Assembly: GCF_039540375.1 (NCBI RefSeq)
Contig: NZ_BAABEX010000009.1
Coordinates: forward strand, 56,637 to 120,636
DNA from: Acidovorax_G lacteus
Lineage (GTDB): Bacteria; Pseudomonadota; Gammaproteobacteria; Burkholderiales; Burkholderiaceae_C
Length of the DNA: 64,000 nucleotides
Reading direction: 5' to 3'
Each line of letters opens with the position of its first letter. Position 1 is the first letter of the stretch. This document shows, piece after piece, positions 10,208 through 26,127 of this stretch. The translations under genes were made by a program, and so were the position numbers. The notes under the pieces were generated by a model. The model had not been told where the DNA came from. It made no database searches and saw only the letters and a program-made list of their open reading frames with translations.

Positions 10208-10852
10208 TCAGTCCTTGCGGATGGCGGAGGCAAAGGCGTCGATGATGCGGCGCAGGCGCGCCTGCTTGAGCTTGAGCGCTGCCTGGTTCACGACCAGGTA
10301 GGAGCTGATGTCCATGATGCGCTCGACTTCGACAAGGTTGTTGGCCTTGAGCGTGTTGCCGGTGGACACCAGGTCCACGATGGCATCGGCCAGGCCGGTG
10401 AGCGGCGCCAGTTCCATGCTGCCGTAGAGCTTGACCATGTCCACGTGCACGCCCTTGGCCGCGAAAAAGTCGCGCGCGATGCTGGTGTACTTGGTGGCCA
10501 CGCGCAGGCGCGCGCCCTGGCGCACGGCGTGCTGGTAGTCAAAGTCGGCGCGCACGGCCACGCTCACGCGGCAGCGCGCAATCTGCAGGTCGAGCGGCTG
10601 GAACAGGCCCTGCGTGCCGTGTTCGATCAGCGTGTCCTTGCCGGTCACGCCCAGGTCGGCACCGCCGTATTCCACATAGGTGGGCACGTCGCTCGCACGC
10701 ACCAGCACCACGCGCACGTCGGGCTGGTCGGTGGGCAGAATCAGCTTGCGCGAGGTGTCCGGGTCTTCCAGCACGCGGATGCCGGCGGCGGCCAGCAGTG
10801 GCAGGGTTTCGTCGAAGATGCGGCCCTTGGAGAGGGCCAGGGTGATGGTCAT
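10208..10852 (-). CDS. hisG: ATP phosphoribosyltransferase HisG, short form
   Basis: A 214-residue catalytic subunit of the first, rate-limiting step (ATP + PRPP). [15 protein letters not shown] and the PRPP-binding stretch around [20 protein letters not shown] are visible. At this length it lacks the C-terminal regulatory domain of long HisG, so by family knowledge it needs the HisZ regulatory subunit. HisZ is not in this window; in betaproteobacteria it is normally encoded beside purA. A GGAGCAG ribosome-binding site precedes the ATG. Confidence 0.96.
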   Translation of the reverse strand: MTITLALSKGRIFDETLPLLAAAGIRVLEDPDTSRKLILPTDQPDVRVVLVRASDVPTYVEYGGADLGVTGKDTLIEHGTQGLFQPLDLQIARCRVSVAVRADFDYQHAVRQGARLRVATKYTSIARDFFAAKGVHVDMVKLYGSMELAPLTGLADAIVDLVSTGNTLKANNLVEVERIMDISSYLVVNQAALKLKQARLRRIIDAFASAIRKD

Positions 10853-10914
10853 TTCATCTGCTCCGATGTTCTTCTTTTCGCCCCGCACGGTTGAACACGG
10901 GACGCCGAGAGTGC

Positions 10915-11036
10915 GGGCCGCCGTGCCAGGGCCGCCAAGCCGGCCAAGCGGCGCTTCGCTGGCGTGCACCGGCGGCGTCCCCCGTCCCACGCGCAGCGTG
11001 AGAGAAGGGGGAAGCGGCGAAGCCGCTCAGGGGGTT
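10915..11036. repeat. GC-rich intergenic repeat (REP-like) between hisG and murA
   Basis: The 189-bp gap between murA and hisG is filled with short palindromic GC-rich blocks: GCGGCGAAGCCGC near 11019-11031 (a perfect hairpin), CACGCGCAGCGTG near 10988-11000, and the arms GGCCGCC and GGCGGCG. I recall closely similar 'CCCCCTGAGCGGCTTCGCC' blocks between many Comamonadaceae genes. No other copy lies in this window, so the repeat status rests on that recollection. Confidence 0.5.
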
Positions 11037-11041
11037 GTTCT

Positions 11042-12325
<1,284 letters not shown>

Positions 12326-12353
12326 GTGTCGTGACTTTCGATCAAATCGGCCG

Positions 12354-12398
12354 CTCGTGCTTATTTTTTAACCACGAGCAGCTATTATTTTTATAGCA
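12354..12398. repeat. Bipartite intergenic hairpin repeat, ibaG-murA gap
   Basis: GCTCGTG (12354-12360) pairs with CACGAGC (12374-12380) across a 13-nt AT-rich loop. Next to it GCTAT (12382-12386) pairs with ATAGC (12394-12398). The two-hairpin layout matches the copies at 25805, 42900 and 50835, in reverse arm order. It fills nearly the whole intergenic gap. Confidence 0.75.
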
Positions 12399-12403
12399 GA
12401 TGG

Positions 12404-12646
12404 TCAGGCAGCCCGGGCCGCCCACTCGGCCGGGGTGTAGGTTTTCATCGACAGCGCATGCACCTCGTCGGTGTGCATCTTGCTGCCCAGCGTGGCGTAC
12501 ACGCGCTGGTGACGCTGGATGGCGCGCTTGCCTTCGAACTCGGCCGAGACGATGGTGGCAAACCAGTGCCGGCCGTCGCCTTCGAGCGCGATGTGGTCGC
12601 AGGGCAGGCCGGCGCGGATGATGTCCTTGAGTTGGTCGGCGGTCAT
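12404..12646 (-). CDS. ibaG: BolA-family protein (IbaG/YrbA-like)
   Basis: An 80-residue BolA fold protein. It shows the nucleic-acid/cluster-ligand region (DGRHWFATIVSAEFEGKRAIQRHQRVYATLG) and the conserved C-terminal His in EVHALSMKTYTP. BolA proteins form [2Fe-2S] complexes with monothiol glutaredoxins; the IbaG/YrbA subgroup is characteristically encoded next to murA and the mla operon, as here. It lies between the ABC-2 permease gene and murA on the same strand. Confidence 0.92.
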   Translation of the reverse strand: MTADQLKDIIRAGLPCDHIALEGDGRHWFATIVSAEFEGKRAIQRHQRVYATLGSKMHTDEVHALSMKTYTPAEWAARAA

Positions 12647-12704
12647 GTCGGTTCAAACAGGTGAGAAAGGCGGCGCAGCACCCCGCGGGTGCCGCCGTGC
12701 CCCG

Positions 12705-13460
12705 TCAATGGCGGATTTTGTAGCCCGAGCGCAGCAGGTGCACGGCGAACGCACTTACAGCCAGCCAGGCCACGCCCACGATGCCCAGGCTCAGCCAGGG
12801 CGAGGTGTCGCTCTGGCCGAAGAAGCCGTAGCGGAAACCGTCGATCATGTAGAAAAACGGGTTCAGGTGGCTGGCGGCCTGCCAGAACTTGGGCAGCGAC
12901 TGGATGGAGTAGAACACGCCCGACAGGAAGGTCATGGGCACGATGATGAAGTTCTGGAAGGCTGCGAGCTGGTCGAACTTGTCGGCCCACAGCCCCGCAA
13001 TCAGCCCCAGCGTGGCCAGCAGCGCAGCCCCCAGCAGGGCAAACACCACGATCCACACGGGCGCAGCGAACTCGGGCCGCGCAAAAGCCAGCGTGACGAT
13101 GAACACCCCCAGCCCCACCACCAGCCCGCGCACCACCGACGAGCCCACATAGGCCACAAACCAGGCCCAGTGCGACAGCGGCGTGAGCAGGATGAACACC
13201 AGGTTGCCCATGATCTTGCTCTGGATCAGGCTCGATGAGCTGTTGGCAAATGCGTTTTGCAGCACGCTCATCATCACCAAGCCTGGCACCAGGAAGGCGG
13301 TGTAGCTCACGCTGTCGTACACCTTCACATGGTCTTCGAGCACATGGCCAAAAATCAGCAGGTACAGCACGGCCGTGAGCACGGGCGCGGCCACGGTCTG
13401 GAAGCTCACCTTCCAAAAGCGCAGCACTTCCTTGTAGAACAGGGTCTGCCAGCCGGTCAT
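12705..13460 (-). CDS. ABC-2 type exporter permease (YadH-like)
   Basis: A 251-residue permease with six predicted TM helices and the ABC-2 signature near the end (NPFFYMIDGFRYGFFG). It pairs with the ATPase whose stop codon overlaps its start by 4 nt. The relatives I recall are YadH-type exporters of unknown substrate that accompany the mla genes in Burkholderiales. The start MTGWQTLFYKEV is the conserved one. Confidence 0.88.
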   Translation of the reverse strand: MTGWQTLFYKEVLRFWKVSFQTVAAPVLTAVLYLLIFGHVLEDHVKVYDSVSYTAFLVPGLVMMSVLQNAFANSSSSLIQSKIMGNLVFILLTPLSHWAWFVAYVGSSVVRGLVVGLGVFIVTLAFARPEFAAPVWIVVFALLGAALLATLGLIAGLWADKFDQLAAFQNFIIVPMTFLSGVFYSIQSLPKFWQAASHLNPFFYMIDGFRYGFFGQSDTSPWLSLGIVGVAWLAVSAFAVHLLRSGYKIRH

Positions 13461-14482
13461 TTCTGTGCCCCCATGCTCTGTACCGATGTGCCCTGGCCGT
13501 CCCCCACGGTGGCCGTGCCTTGCTGGGGGCGGCCCGGGGCGGCGGCGGACGCATCCGCTTCGGCAGACTGACTGGCCGACCCCGTGCCCGACATCACTTG
13601 CAGGAACACATCCTCCAGGTCGGGCCGGCGGATCTCCATGTCGTGCACCTCCACGCCGGCCGTGCGCAGCGCGGCCAGATGCTGTTCGATCTCGCGCGCA
13701 TCGTGCGCGGGCAGCTGGGCAATGCGGCCCGTGACCCGCGCCAGCGCGCGCAGCGGCGGCGGCAGCTCCTGGTCGGTCTTGAACTGCAGCACGCTGCCCG
13801 AGGCCGAACGCAGCAGGTTGCTGGTGCGGTCCAGCGCCACCACCTGCCCGGTCTTGAGCATCGCAATGCGGCCGCACAGCGCCTCGGCCTCTTCAAGGTA
13901 GTGCGTGGTCAGCAGCACCGTGTGGCCCTGCTTGTTGAGCTTGGCAATGAACTGCCAGAGGGTCTGGCGCAGCTCCACGTCGACCCCGGCCGTGGGCTCG
14001 TCGAGCACGATGATGGGCGGCTTGTGCACCAGCGCCTGGGCCACGAGCACGCGACGCTTCATGCCGCCCGAAAGCTGGCGCATGTTGGCGCTGGCCTTGT
14101 CGGTCAGGCCGAGTTCGTGCAGCAGTTCGTCGATCCAGGCGTCGTTGTGCTTCACGCCGAAGTAGCCCGACTGGATGCGCAGCGATTCGCGCACGTTGAA
14201 GAACGGGTCGAACACCAGCTCCTGCGGCACCACGCCGAGGCGGCGGCGCGCGTCAGCGAACTCGGCCTGCACATCGGCTCCCTGCACCAGCACGCGGCCT
14301 GCGGTAGGCCGCGCCAGACCAGCCAGAATACTGATGAGCGTGGTTTTGCCCGCTCCGTTGGGGCCGAGCAGACCGAAGAATTCGCCCTCCTCAATGTCCA
14401 GGTTCACCTGGCGCAAGGCCTGGAAGGGCCCCTTGGGGGTCTGATACGTCTTGGAGACGGCTTGGAAGGAAACGGCGGGCAT
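13457..14482 (-). CDS. ABC-2 type exporter ATPase (YadG-like)
   Basis: A 341-residue ATPase with Walker A GPNGAGKTT, Q-loop VVPQELVF, signature LSGGMKRRV, Walker B IIVLDEPTAGVD and switch His in LLTTHYLEEAE. After the usual ABC core and C-terminal regulatory region (to about residue 305) it has a low-complexity Ala/Ser/Gln-rich tail of about 35 residues. That tail is unusual and probably disordered. It is translationally coupled to the permease. Confidence 0.9.
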   Translation of the reverse strand: MPAVSFQAVSKTYQTPKGPFQALRQVNLDIEEGEFFGLLGPNGAGKTTLISILAGLARPTAGRVLVQGADVQAEFADARRRLGVVPQELVFDPFFNVRESLRIQSGYFGVKHNDAWIDELLHELGLTDKASANMRQLSGGMKRRVLVAQALVHKPPIIVLDEPTAGVDVELRQTLWQFIAKLNKQGHTVLLTTHYLEEAEALCGRIAMLKTGQVVALDRTSNLLRSASGSVLQFKTDQELPPPLRALARVTGRIAQLPAHDAREIEQHLAALRTAGVEVHDMEIRRPDLEDVFLQVMSGTGSASQSAEADASAAAPGRPQQGTATVGDGQGTSVQSMGAQK

Positions 14483-14576
14483 GAGATTACGGGATTTTAC
14501 GGCCTGGGCCCGCCCGACCCGGCCGCAGGGTCGCACGCAGCAAGCCCCCGGCGCACGCCTGGCGAGGCGGCAACGC

Positions 14577-14894
14577 TCAAGCGTGGTGGGGGTCGAGCAA
14601 GCCCTGTACGCCGTACAACCCCGCGAGCTTCCACAGCCCTTCGGGCAAGGCCTGCACCCGCAGGCTGTGGCCGCGCTGCAAGGCCTCGCGCCGGCATTCG
14701 AGCAGCACCGCCAAGGCGGTCGAATCAAACCGCTGCAGCGCCTGGCCGTCGAGCACCAGCGTCTGCCCGGCGGGCTGCCGCCCCGGCAATGCCAGCGCCT
14801 GCAGCAGCTGCGCCAGCGCACTGCGCGCCTCGTGCTGCGTGAGCACGGCGGGCAAGGGCACTGCGGCAGGCGTTGAATCAGCCACGCTGGGCAT
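14577..14894 (-). CDS. mlaB: STAS-domain protein MlaB
   Basis: A 105-residue STAS protein, the cytoplasmic partner that stabilises and activates the MlaFE transporter. The core reads TLVLDGQALQRFDSTALAVLLECRREA, with the Ser-Thr pair of anti-sigma-antagonist-like folds. It starts at an ATG inside the end of mlaC (17-nt overlap) in a different frame, so it is probably coupled. It is the last mla gene. Confidence 0.85.
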   Translation of the reverse strand: MPSVADSTPAAVPLPAVLTQHEARSALAQLLQALALPGRQPAGQTLVLDGQALQRFDSTALAVLLECRREALQRGHSLRVQALPEGLWKLAGLYGVQGLLDPHHA

Positions 14895-15516
14895 TGTTCT
14901 TGTTGCGGGCGGACAGCGCCTCGATGAGACCATCGACGCCACGGGCGTTGATCTCGGGCGCAAACTGGCCGCGGTAGGTTTCCACCAACCACACGCCCAG
15001 CACGTTGAGGTTGTAGATCTTCCAGCCCGCGCCCTGGCCCGGGGTTTTCTCCAGCCGGTAGTCGAGCTGGATCGGGTCGCCCCGACCCACGATCTCGGTG
15101 CGCACCAGCACGTCCTGATCGCCCGCGGCGGCGCGCAGTGGTTTGACCTGGATGGTCTGGTCGCTCACCTGCGCCAGCGCGCCCGCATAGGTCCGCACCA
15201 GCAGCACCTTGAACTCGTCCTGCAGCCGTCGCTGCTGCTCAGGCGTGGCCTGGCGCCAGCCCGGGCCCACGGCCGCAGCCGTCATGCGCCGGAAGTTCAC
15301 ATGAGGCATGACCATGCGGTCCACCAGCGCGATCACACGGCCGATGTCACCGCCCTGCACGGCCTTGTCGGCCCGCACGGCATCCAGCACCTCGGTGGAC
15401 AAGCGACGCACCAAGGCGTCGGGGGTCTCGTCGGCATGGGCGGTCACTGGGCCCAGGCACCAAGCGGCAGCCAGGGCGGCCGCGCCACGGTGCCACTGGC
15501 GGCGGGTGAGGGTCAT
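14878..15516 (-). CDS. mlaC: Periplasmic phospholipid-binding protein MlaC
   Basis: A 212-residue Tol2/MlaC family protein that shuttles phospholipid between MlaA at the outer membrane and MlaD at the inner membrane. The N-terminus (MTLTRRQWHRGAAALAAAW, ending near AHADE) is a signal peptide with an Arg-Arg pair, possibly Tat-like. The core shows VMPHVNFRRMTAAAVG and FKVLLVRTYAGAL. The ATG at 15516 is used; a TTG two codons earlier is less likely. Confidence 0.93.
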   Translation of the reverse strand: MTLTRRQWHRGAAALAAAWCLGPVTAHADETPDALVRRLSTEVLDAVRADKAVQGGDIGRVIALVDRMVMPHVNFRRMTAAAVGPGWRQATPEQQRRLQDEFKVLLVRTYAGALAQVSDQTIQVKPLRAAAGDQDVLVRTEIVGRGDPIQLDYRLEKTPGQGAGWKIYNLNVLGVWLVETYRGQFAPEINARGVDGLIEALSARNKNNAQRG

Positions 15517-15620
15517 GGTCAAAGTCTTTCAGGAATCAAAAGGCGATGGCTGGATTCTCGGCAGGTCTGCGGCCATCGCTGCGTCGGGTGTGTCGCGGCT
15601 TGCAAGCAATTGCAACGGTT

Positions 15621-16370
15621 TCAGCGCGCAGGCTCTGGCTCCGGCGGCAGCACCCCGTCGTCGGCCGCGGGGTCGTCGCGGCGCGTATCGCCCGTCTGGC
15701 TGCGCACCTGCAGAAACACGTCGCGCGTGAACGAATACTTGTCGAGCGCCGCGTCGTCCAGCACACGGCTTGCGCGCAGCAGGTTGGCCCGCGCGTCCAC
15801 AGCCCCCAGCGCGTACAGGCTGTTGCGCGACGACACCGGATCGACATGGCGCACCACGTTGCCGCGCATGTCCACCGGCAAGGCGACCGTGTCGCGCACG
15901 GTCGAAGGCCCCAGCACCGGCAGCACTAGGTACGGCCCTGTGGGCACGCCCCAGTGGCCCAGCGTGAGGCCGAAGTCCTGCTTGTGGCGCTCGATGCCCA
16001 GCTCGCTGGCCACGTCCAGCACACCGCCCAGACCAAAAAAGGTGTTGACGTTCACCCGCATGAAGCTGCTGGCCGCGCCTTCGGGCTTGAACTGCAGCAC
16101 GTTGTTCACAAACGACCACACATCGCCCAGATTGGCAAAGAAGTTGCGCACGCCCGTGCGCACGGGCGACGGCACCGCCTCCTGGTAGGCCGTGGCCACC
16201 GGCTTCAGCACCATCGCGTCGACCTGCTCGTTGAACGAGGTCATGCCGCGGTTGTACGACTCGAAGGGATCGCGCGGATCGGGCTGGGCCACGGTGGCGC
16301 AGCCCGAGAGCACCAGAGCGCACAGGCCCAGCAAGGCGCGTGCTGGAAGGCGTGGGATGAGAAACGTCAT
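15621..16370 (-). CDS. mlaA: Outer-membrane phospholipid-removing lipoprotein MlaA (VacJ)
   Basis: A 249-residue lipoprotein with lipobox LSGC (Cys24). It has the VacJ hallmarks DPFESYNRGMTSFNEQVD, NVLQFKPEGAASSFMRVNVNTF and GLTLGHWGVPTGPYLVLPVLGP. It removes mislocalised phospholipid from the outer leaflet and passes it to MlaC. In E. coli mlaA is at a separate locus; here it sits inside the operon between mlaD (4-nt overlap) and mlaC. The tail after residue 225 is acidic and Pro-rich. Confidence 0.95.
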   Translation of the reverse strand: MTFLIPRLPARALLGLCALVLSGCATVAQPDPRDPFESYNRGMTSFNEQVDAMVLKPVATAYQEAVPSPVRTGVRNFFANLGDVWSFVNNVLQFKPEGAASSFMRVNVNTFFGLGGVLDVASELGIERHKQDFGLTLGHWGVPTGPYLVLPVLGPSTVRDTVALPVDMRGNVVRHVDPVSSRNSLYALGAVDARANLLRASRVLDDAALDKYSFTRDVFLQVRSQTGDTRRDDPAADDGVLPPEPEPAR

Positions 16371-16852
16371 TTGATGCTCCCGCCGCTGGAGGATCCACCC
16401 TCTTCGGCCCGGCCGTACAGGAACTGACCGATCAGGTTTTCAAGCACCACGGCCGACTGCGTGGACGTGATGGTGTCGCCAGCCGCAAGGTTGCGCTCGT
16501 CCGCGCCGGCCTCGATGCCGATGTATTGCTCGCCCAGCAGCCCGCTGGTCAAAATCTTGAGCGAGCTGTCTTTGGGAAATGCGTAGCGCGGGTCCAGCGA
16601 CAGCGTCACCCGCGCCTGGAACGTCTTGTCATCGAACGCAATCGACTCCACACGGCCGACCACGACGCCCGCACTGCGCACGGCCGCCTGGGGCTTGAGG
16701 CCGCCAATATTGTCAAACCGCGCCGTGACGCTGTAGCCCGACTGCCACTGCAGCCCAAGCAGGTTGGCCGATTGCAGCGCCAGAAAAACCAGCGCCGCAG
16801 CGCCGAGCATCACAAACAGCCCTACCCAGATGTCGTTCTTGGATCGTTGCAC
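16367..16852 (-). CDS. mlaD: Inner-membrane MCE-domain lipid-binding protein MlaD
   Basis: A 161-residue protein with one N-terminal TM helix (about residues 8-29) and one MCE domain (about 38-117: YSVTARFDNIGGLKPQAAVR, then GVVVGRVESI and LLGEQYIGIEAG). It forms the periplasmic ring on MlaFEB that receives lipid from MlaC. The start is a GTG at 16852, supported by AAGGAG 8 nt upstream. The tail GGSSSGGSIK is flexible. Confidence 0.94.
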   Translation of the reverse strand: MQRSKNDIWVGLFVMLGAAALVFLALQSANLLGLQWQSGYSVTARFDNIGGLKPQAAVRSAGVVVGRVESIAFDDKTFQARVTLSLDPRYAFPKDSSLKILTSGLLGEQYIGIEAGADERNLAAGDTITSTQSAVVLENLIGQFLYGRAEEGGSSSGGSIK

Positions 16853-16871
16853 CGATTCGCTCCTTGTTGGT

Positions 16872-17654
16872 TCAGAGGCTGAACATCCATGCGGTCAGCA
16901 CAAAGTCGAGCGCCAGCACCGCCAGAGAGGCCATGACCACCGTGCGCGTGGTGGCCTTGGCCACGCCCTCGGGCGTGGGTTTGGCCCGATAGCCCTGCAG
17001 CAGCGCCACAAAGGTGACGGCAAAGCCGAACACGATGCTTTTGAGCACGCCGTTGCCAACGTCGTTCCATACATCGACGCCGCCCTGCATCTGGCTCCAG
17101 AAGGCACCGGAGTCCACGCCGATCAGCACCACCCCGACCACCCAGCCGCCGATCACGCCCACCGCGCTGAACACCGCGGCCAGCAACGGCAGCGTGAACA
17201 CACCCGCCCAGAAGCGCGGCGCGAGGATGCGGCGCACAGGATCCACCGCCATCATCTCCATGGCGCTCAACTGCTCGCCCGCACGCATCAGACCAATCTC
17301 GGCCGTGAGCGAGGTGCCCGCACGGCCTGCAAACAACAGCGCCGACACCACAGGTCCCAGCTCGCGCACCAGCGACAGCGCCACCAGCAGGCCCAGCGCC
17401 TCGGCCGAGCCGTAGCGCTGCAGTGTGTAGTAGCCCTGCAGCCCCAGCACAAAGCCCACGAACAGGCCCGACACCGCGATGATCGCCAGCGAGTGATTGC
17501 CCAAAAAATGCACCTGGTCGCGCACCAGTGCCGGGCGGCGCAGGGCGACGCCCACCAGCGCCACCAGGCGCACAAACAGCCGCGTGGCCAGACCCACATC
17601 GGCGAGCAGCGTGCGGGTGGCCAAGCCCACGTCGGCAGGACGCCATCCGCTCAT
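16872..17654 (-). CDS. mlaE: MlaE permease of the phospholipid ABC transporter
   Basis: A 260-residue integral membrane protein of the MlaE family. It has an amphipathic N-terminus, then about five TM helices and the conserved coupling segment [31 protein letters not shown]. It partners the MlaF ATPase (4-nt overlap upstream) and MlaD (19-bp gap downstream). Confidence 0.95.
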   Translation of the reverse strand: MSGWRPADVGLATRTLLADVGLATRLFVRLVALVGVALRRPALVRDQVHFLGNHSLAIIAVSGLFVGFVLGLQGYYTLQRYGSAEALGLLVALSLVRELGPVVSALLFAGRAGTSLTAEIGLMRAGEQLSAMEMMAVDPVRRILAPRFWAGVFTLPLLAAVFSAVGVIGGWVVGVVLIGVDSGAFWSQMQGGVDVWNDVGNGVLKSIVFGFAVTFVALLQGYRAKPTPEGVAKATTRTVVMASLAVLALDFVLTAWMFSL

Positions 17655-18475
17655 CTGCGACTCCGGCCTTGCGGCGCAAAATCTTCGTCCATGCTGGGGC
17701 CGGGGTAGTGGAACGGCACCGGGCCGGTCGGGAGCGCCTGCACGAACTGGCGCACCAGCGGATCGGTGCTCGCCCGCACCGCGTCGGGCGTTCCTTGCGC
17801 GGCCACGCCGCCCTGGCCGAGGATGACGACGTGGTCGGCGATGCGAAAGGTTTCGTCCAGGTCGTGCGACACCACGATGCTGGTCAGGCCCATCGTGTCG
17901 CCCAGCTGGCGAATCAATTGCGCCGCCGTGCCCAGCGAGATCGGATCGAGGCCGGCAAACGGCTCGTCGTACATCACCAGTTCGGGGTCGAGCGCAATGG
18001 CGCGGGCCAGCGCCACGCGGCGGGCCATGCCCCCCGAAATCTCCGACGGCATCAAATCGCGCGCGCCACGGAGGCCCACGGCCTGCAGCTTCATCAGAGC
18101 GACATCACGTACCAGACGGTCGGGCAGGTCGGTGTGCTCGCGCAGCGGAAAGGCCACGTTTTCAAGCACCGACAAGTCAGTGAACAAAGCTCCGAACTGG
18201 AACAGCATGCCCATGCGGCGGCGCGCGGCGTACAGCGACGTGGCGTCCATGCGGCCCACGTCCTGCCCGTCAAACAGCACCTGGCCCTGCCGGGCGCGCT
18301 GCTGACCGCCGATCAGCCGCAGCACGGTGGTCTTGCCACCGCCCGAGGCCCCCATCAGCGCCGTGACCTTGCCACGGGGCACCTGCAGACTCAGGTCGCG
18401 CAGGATCACCCGATCCCCGTAGCCGAAGCTCACGTGGCGCAGTTCAACCAGCGGGGGCGGTGTGCAGGCGTCCAT
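17651..18475 (-). CDS. mlaF: MlaF ATPase of the phospholipid ABC transporter
   Basis: A 274-residue ATPase with Walker [10 protein letters not shown], signature [14 protein letters not shown], Walker [14 protein letters not shown] and switch His in [10 protein letters not shown]. It powers phospholipid movement through MlaE. The ATG at 18475 ([15 protein letters not shown]) is chosen because the family core begins right after it. A terminator-like hairpin and T-run end only about 6 nt upstream, and no strong ribosome-binding site is visible, which is unusual for the first gene of an operon. Confidence 0.94.
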   Translation of the reverse strand: MDACTPPPLVELRHVSFGYGDRVILRDLSLQVPRGKVTALMGASGGGKTTVLRLIGGQQRARQGQVLFDGQDVGRMDATSLYAARRRMGMLFQFGALFTDLSVLENVAFPLREHTDLPDRLVRDVALMKLQAVGLRGARDLMPSEISGGMARRVALARAIALDPELVMYDEPFAGLDPISLGTAAQLIRQLGDTMGLTSIVVSHDLDETFRIADHVVILGQGGVAAQGTPDAVRASTDPLVRQFVQALPTGPVPFHYPGPSMDEDFAPQGRSRR

Positions 18476-18480
18476 GTCCC

Positions 18481-18506
18481 AAAAAGCAAAGCCGGTCGTA
18501 CCGGCT
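18481..18506 (-). terminator. Intrinsic terminator just upstream of mlaF
   Basis: On the minus strand AGCCGGT, a 3-nt loop and ACCGGCT form a perfect 7-bp stem followed by TTGCTTTTT. It would end transcription coming from gltBD before mlaF. Its T-run finishes about 6 nt from the mlaF start codon. Confidence 0.65.
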
Positions 18507-19104
18507 GCGGGGGATGATACGGGATTACCCGCAACCGGATGCGAGCCCCCTGGGAACCCACGCACTGCGATAGGAGATGCCTCGGCCCAGTACGCGCGGT
18601 GGACCTCTTGGCTTGGAAGCGCCCTGTCGCGAGCGGCATCGAAGCGCTTGCTGGGCAAGGCGGCACCGGCCGGCATGGCCAGTGCTTCATCCACATGCCC
18701 GAAGGGCGATCCGTGAGGGATCAGCGCGGCAGGTCAGAGAACTACATGAGGAACTCATGAACGGCCCGTGCGACCTGGCGACCCTCACGCGCACCGGCCG
18801 GCATGGCTGGTGCTGCATCCACGCGCCCGCAGGGCGATCCGTGCGGGATCAGCGCGGCAGGTCAGAGAACCCCATGAGGAACTCATGAACGGCGCGCGCG
18901 GCCTAGCGACCCTCACGCGCACCGGCCGGCAAGGCTGGTGCTTCATCCACGCGCCCGCAGGGCGATCCGTGAGGGATCAGCGCGGCAGGTCAGAAAACCC
19001 CATGAGGAACTCATGAACGGCGCGCGCGGCCTGGCGACCCTCACGCGCACTGGCCGGCAAGGCTGGTGCTTCATCCACGCGCCCGCAGGGCGATCCGTGA
19101 GGGA

Positions 19105-20580
<1,476 letters not shown>

Positions 20581-20619
20581 GGCAGTGTGTCCTTGTGAAT
20601 GCGTTGTCGACAGGCGCCT

Positions 20620-25347
<4,728 letters not shown>

Positions 25348-25379
25348 GGCGCACTCCTCTATTTTTCGCAGGGAACACA

Positions 25380-25408
25380 AGATTAGTGCAATGCAGCATT
25401 TGCCGCAA
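25380..25408 (-). promoter_or_regulatory. Predicted sigma-70 promoter of gltBD
   Basis: On the minus strand -35 TTGCGG (25408-25403), a 17-bp spacer and -10 TAATCT (25385-25380). This would start transcription near 25373, about 26 nt before the GltB ATG, with GAGGAG at a normal distance from the start. Confidence 0.55.
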
Positions 25409-25415
25409 GCAAAAC

Positions 25416-25480
25416 AAATGGGGTCAGATACCATTTAAATATCCAATCCTTCCAATCGAAAAATAATTGGGGACATATCA
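25416..25480. repeat. AT-rich GGGGTCAGATA / GGGGACATAT motif pair
   Basis: AAATGG-GGTCAGATA-CCATTT has 6-bp inverted ends (25416-25436). About 30 bp later comes AATTGGGGACATATC. Similar 'GGGGTCAGA...GGGGACATA' sequences are, in my recollection, common next to REP-associated transposases. The RAYT gene 650 bp away makes that link plausible, but it is not shown here. Confidence 0.35.
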
Positions 25481-25804
25481 TGGCGCTTGGAAAGCACTGC
25501 AGATGGCACACAGAACACCGCGATCCGGCGCGCTGGCGGCCCCGCCATGCACCCGCGGCAGCACTGCGCCTCACAGGCGGTGCGCTTGCCGAGGCGATCG
25601 GTGGGCGCTAGCGTCTGGCCCTCTGGCACCCGGCAACGGGGCGGCGGGTGCAGCCGGCACCAGGGCTTGGCGCACCAGTTTCATGCTCACGCCTCGTGCG
25701 CCGGTCGTGGGTCCAGCCCGGCTCGCCCTGCCCGGCCGAGCCCGGCCTGACGTACCACCCCGCCGCTGCTGCCGCCCACGTGGCCATTGGACAAGGCCTT
25801 AATT

Positions 25805-25850
25805 GCTATTACTTTGATAGCTGCTTGTGCTTGATAAACAAGCACAAGCA
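25805..25850. repeat. Bipartite intergenic hairpin repeat upstream of gltB
   Basis: GCTAT (25805-25809) and ATAGC (25817-25821) form the small AT-rich hairpin. TGCTTGTGCTTG (25822-25833) and CAAGCACAAGCA (25839-25850) form a perfect 12-bp stem with a 5-nt loop. Compared with the copy at 50835, the substitutions in the stem (C to T, G to A on opposite arms) are compensatory, so pairing is preserved. Confidence 0.8.
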
Positions 25851-25858
25851 GCCACTCT

Positions 25859-26068
25859 GACGCGAAATCGTCTGCATGCCGAGCGCCCATCCGCCCCGCC
25901 GTGGTGCAAGCGCTGGCATACGGCCTCGGCGTGGGCCACGGCCATGAGGTCGCAAACGCCGCACATTCACAAGGCGTGCCAGCCCGCCCATTGGGCGATG
26001 AGGCGATCTCGGGCCTGCACTGCCAGCCGATGGCGCATGCGCCAGCGGTGAGGAGACACAAGGCGTAA
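25859..26068 (+). pseudogene. Possible gene remnant with protein-like reading frame
   Basis: One frame stays open for about 70 codons to a TAA at 26066-26068. It reads like a real protein (AVVQALAYGLGVGHGHEVAN, then AISGLHCQPMAHAP) with mostly G or C in third positions. There is no convincing start codon or ribosome-binding site, and I do not recognise the family. It may be the 3' end of a gene interrupted by the repeat at 25805. Chance is a real alternative in DNA of this GC content. Confidence 0.2.
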
Positions 26069-26127
26069 GCCCGGCCCGGCAGATAGGCAGAGCGCGCCCC
26101 GCTGCGGCCCGGCCACGCCGGGGGGCT

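Larger units (their letters stand above)
25348..26127. other. 780-bp gap between gltB and the RAYT gene
   Basis: This holds the gltB promoter (25380-25408), two AT-rich motifs (25416-25480), a well-formed bipartite repeat (25805-25850) and a protein-like open stretch (25859-26068). The remaining GC-rich bases (about 25490-25795) are open in several frames at once, with no consistent codon bias or ribosome-binding site. I see no intact gene in them. Confidence 0.6.

Noticed and set aside
25467..25802. GC-rich plus-strand frames upstream of gltB
   Set aside because: Several frames are open together, and Arg/Pro/Gly-rich translations lack any motif; probably non-coding.
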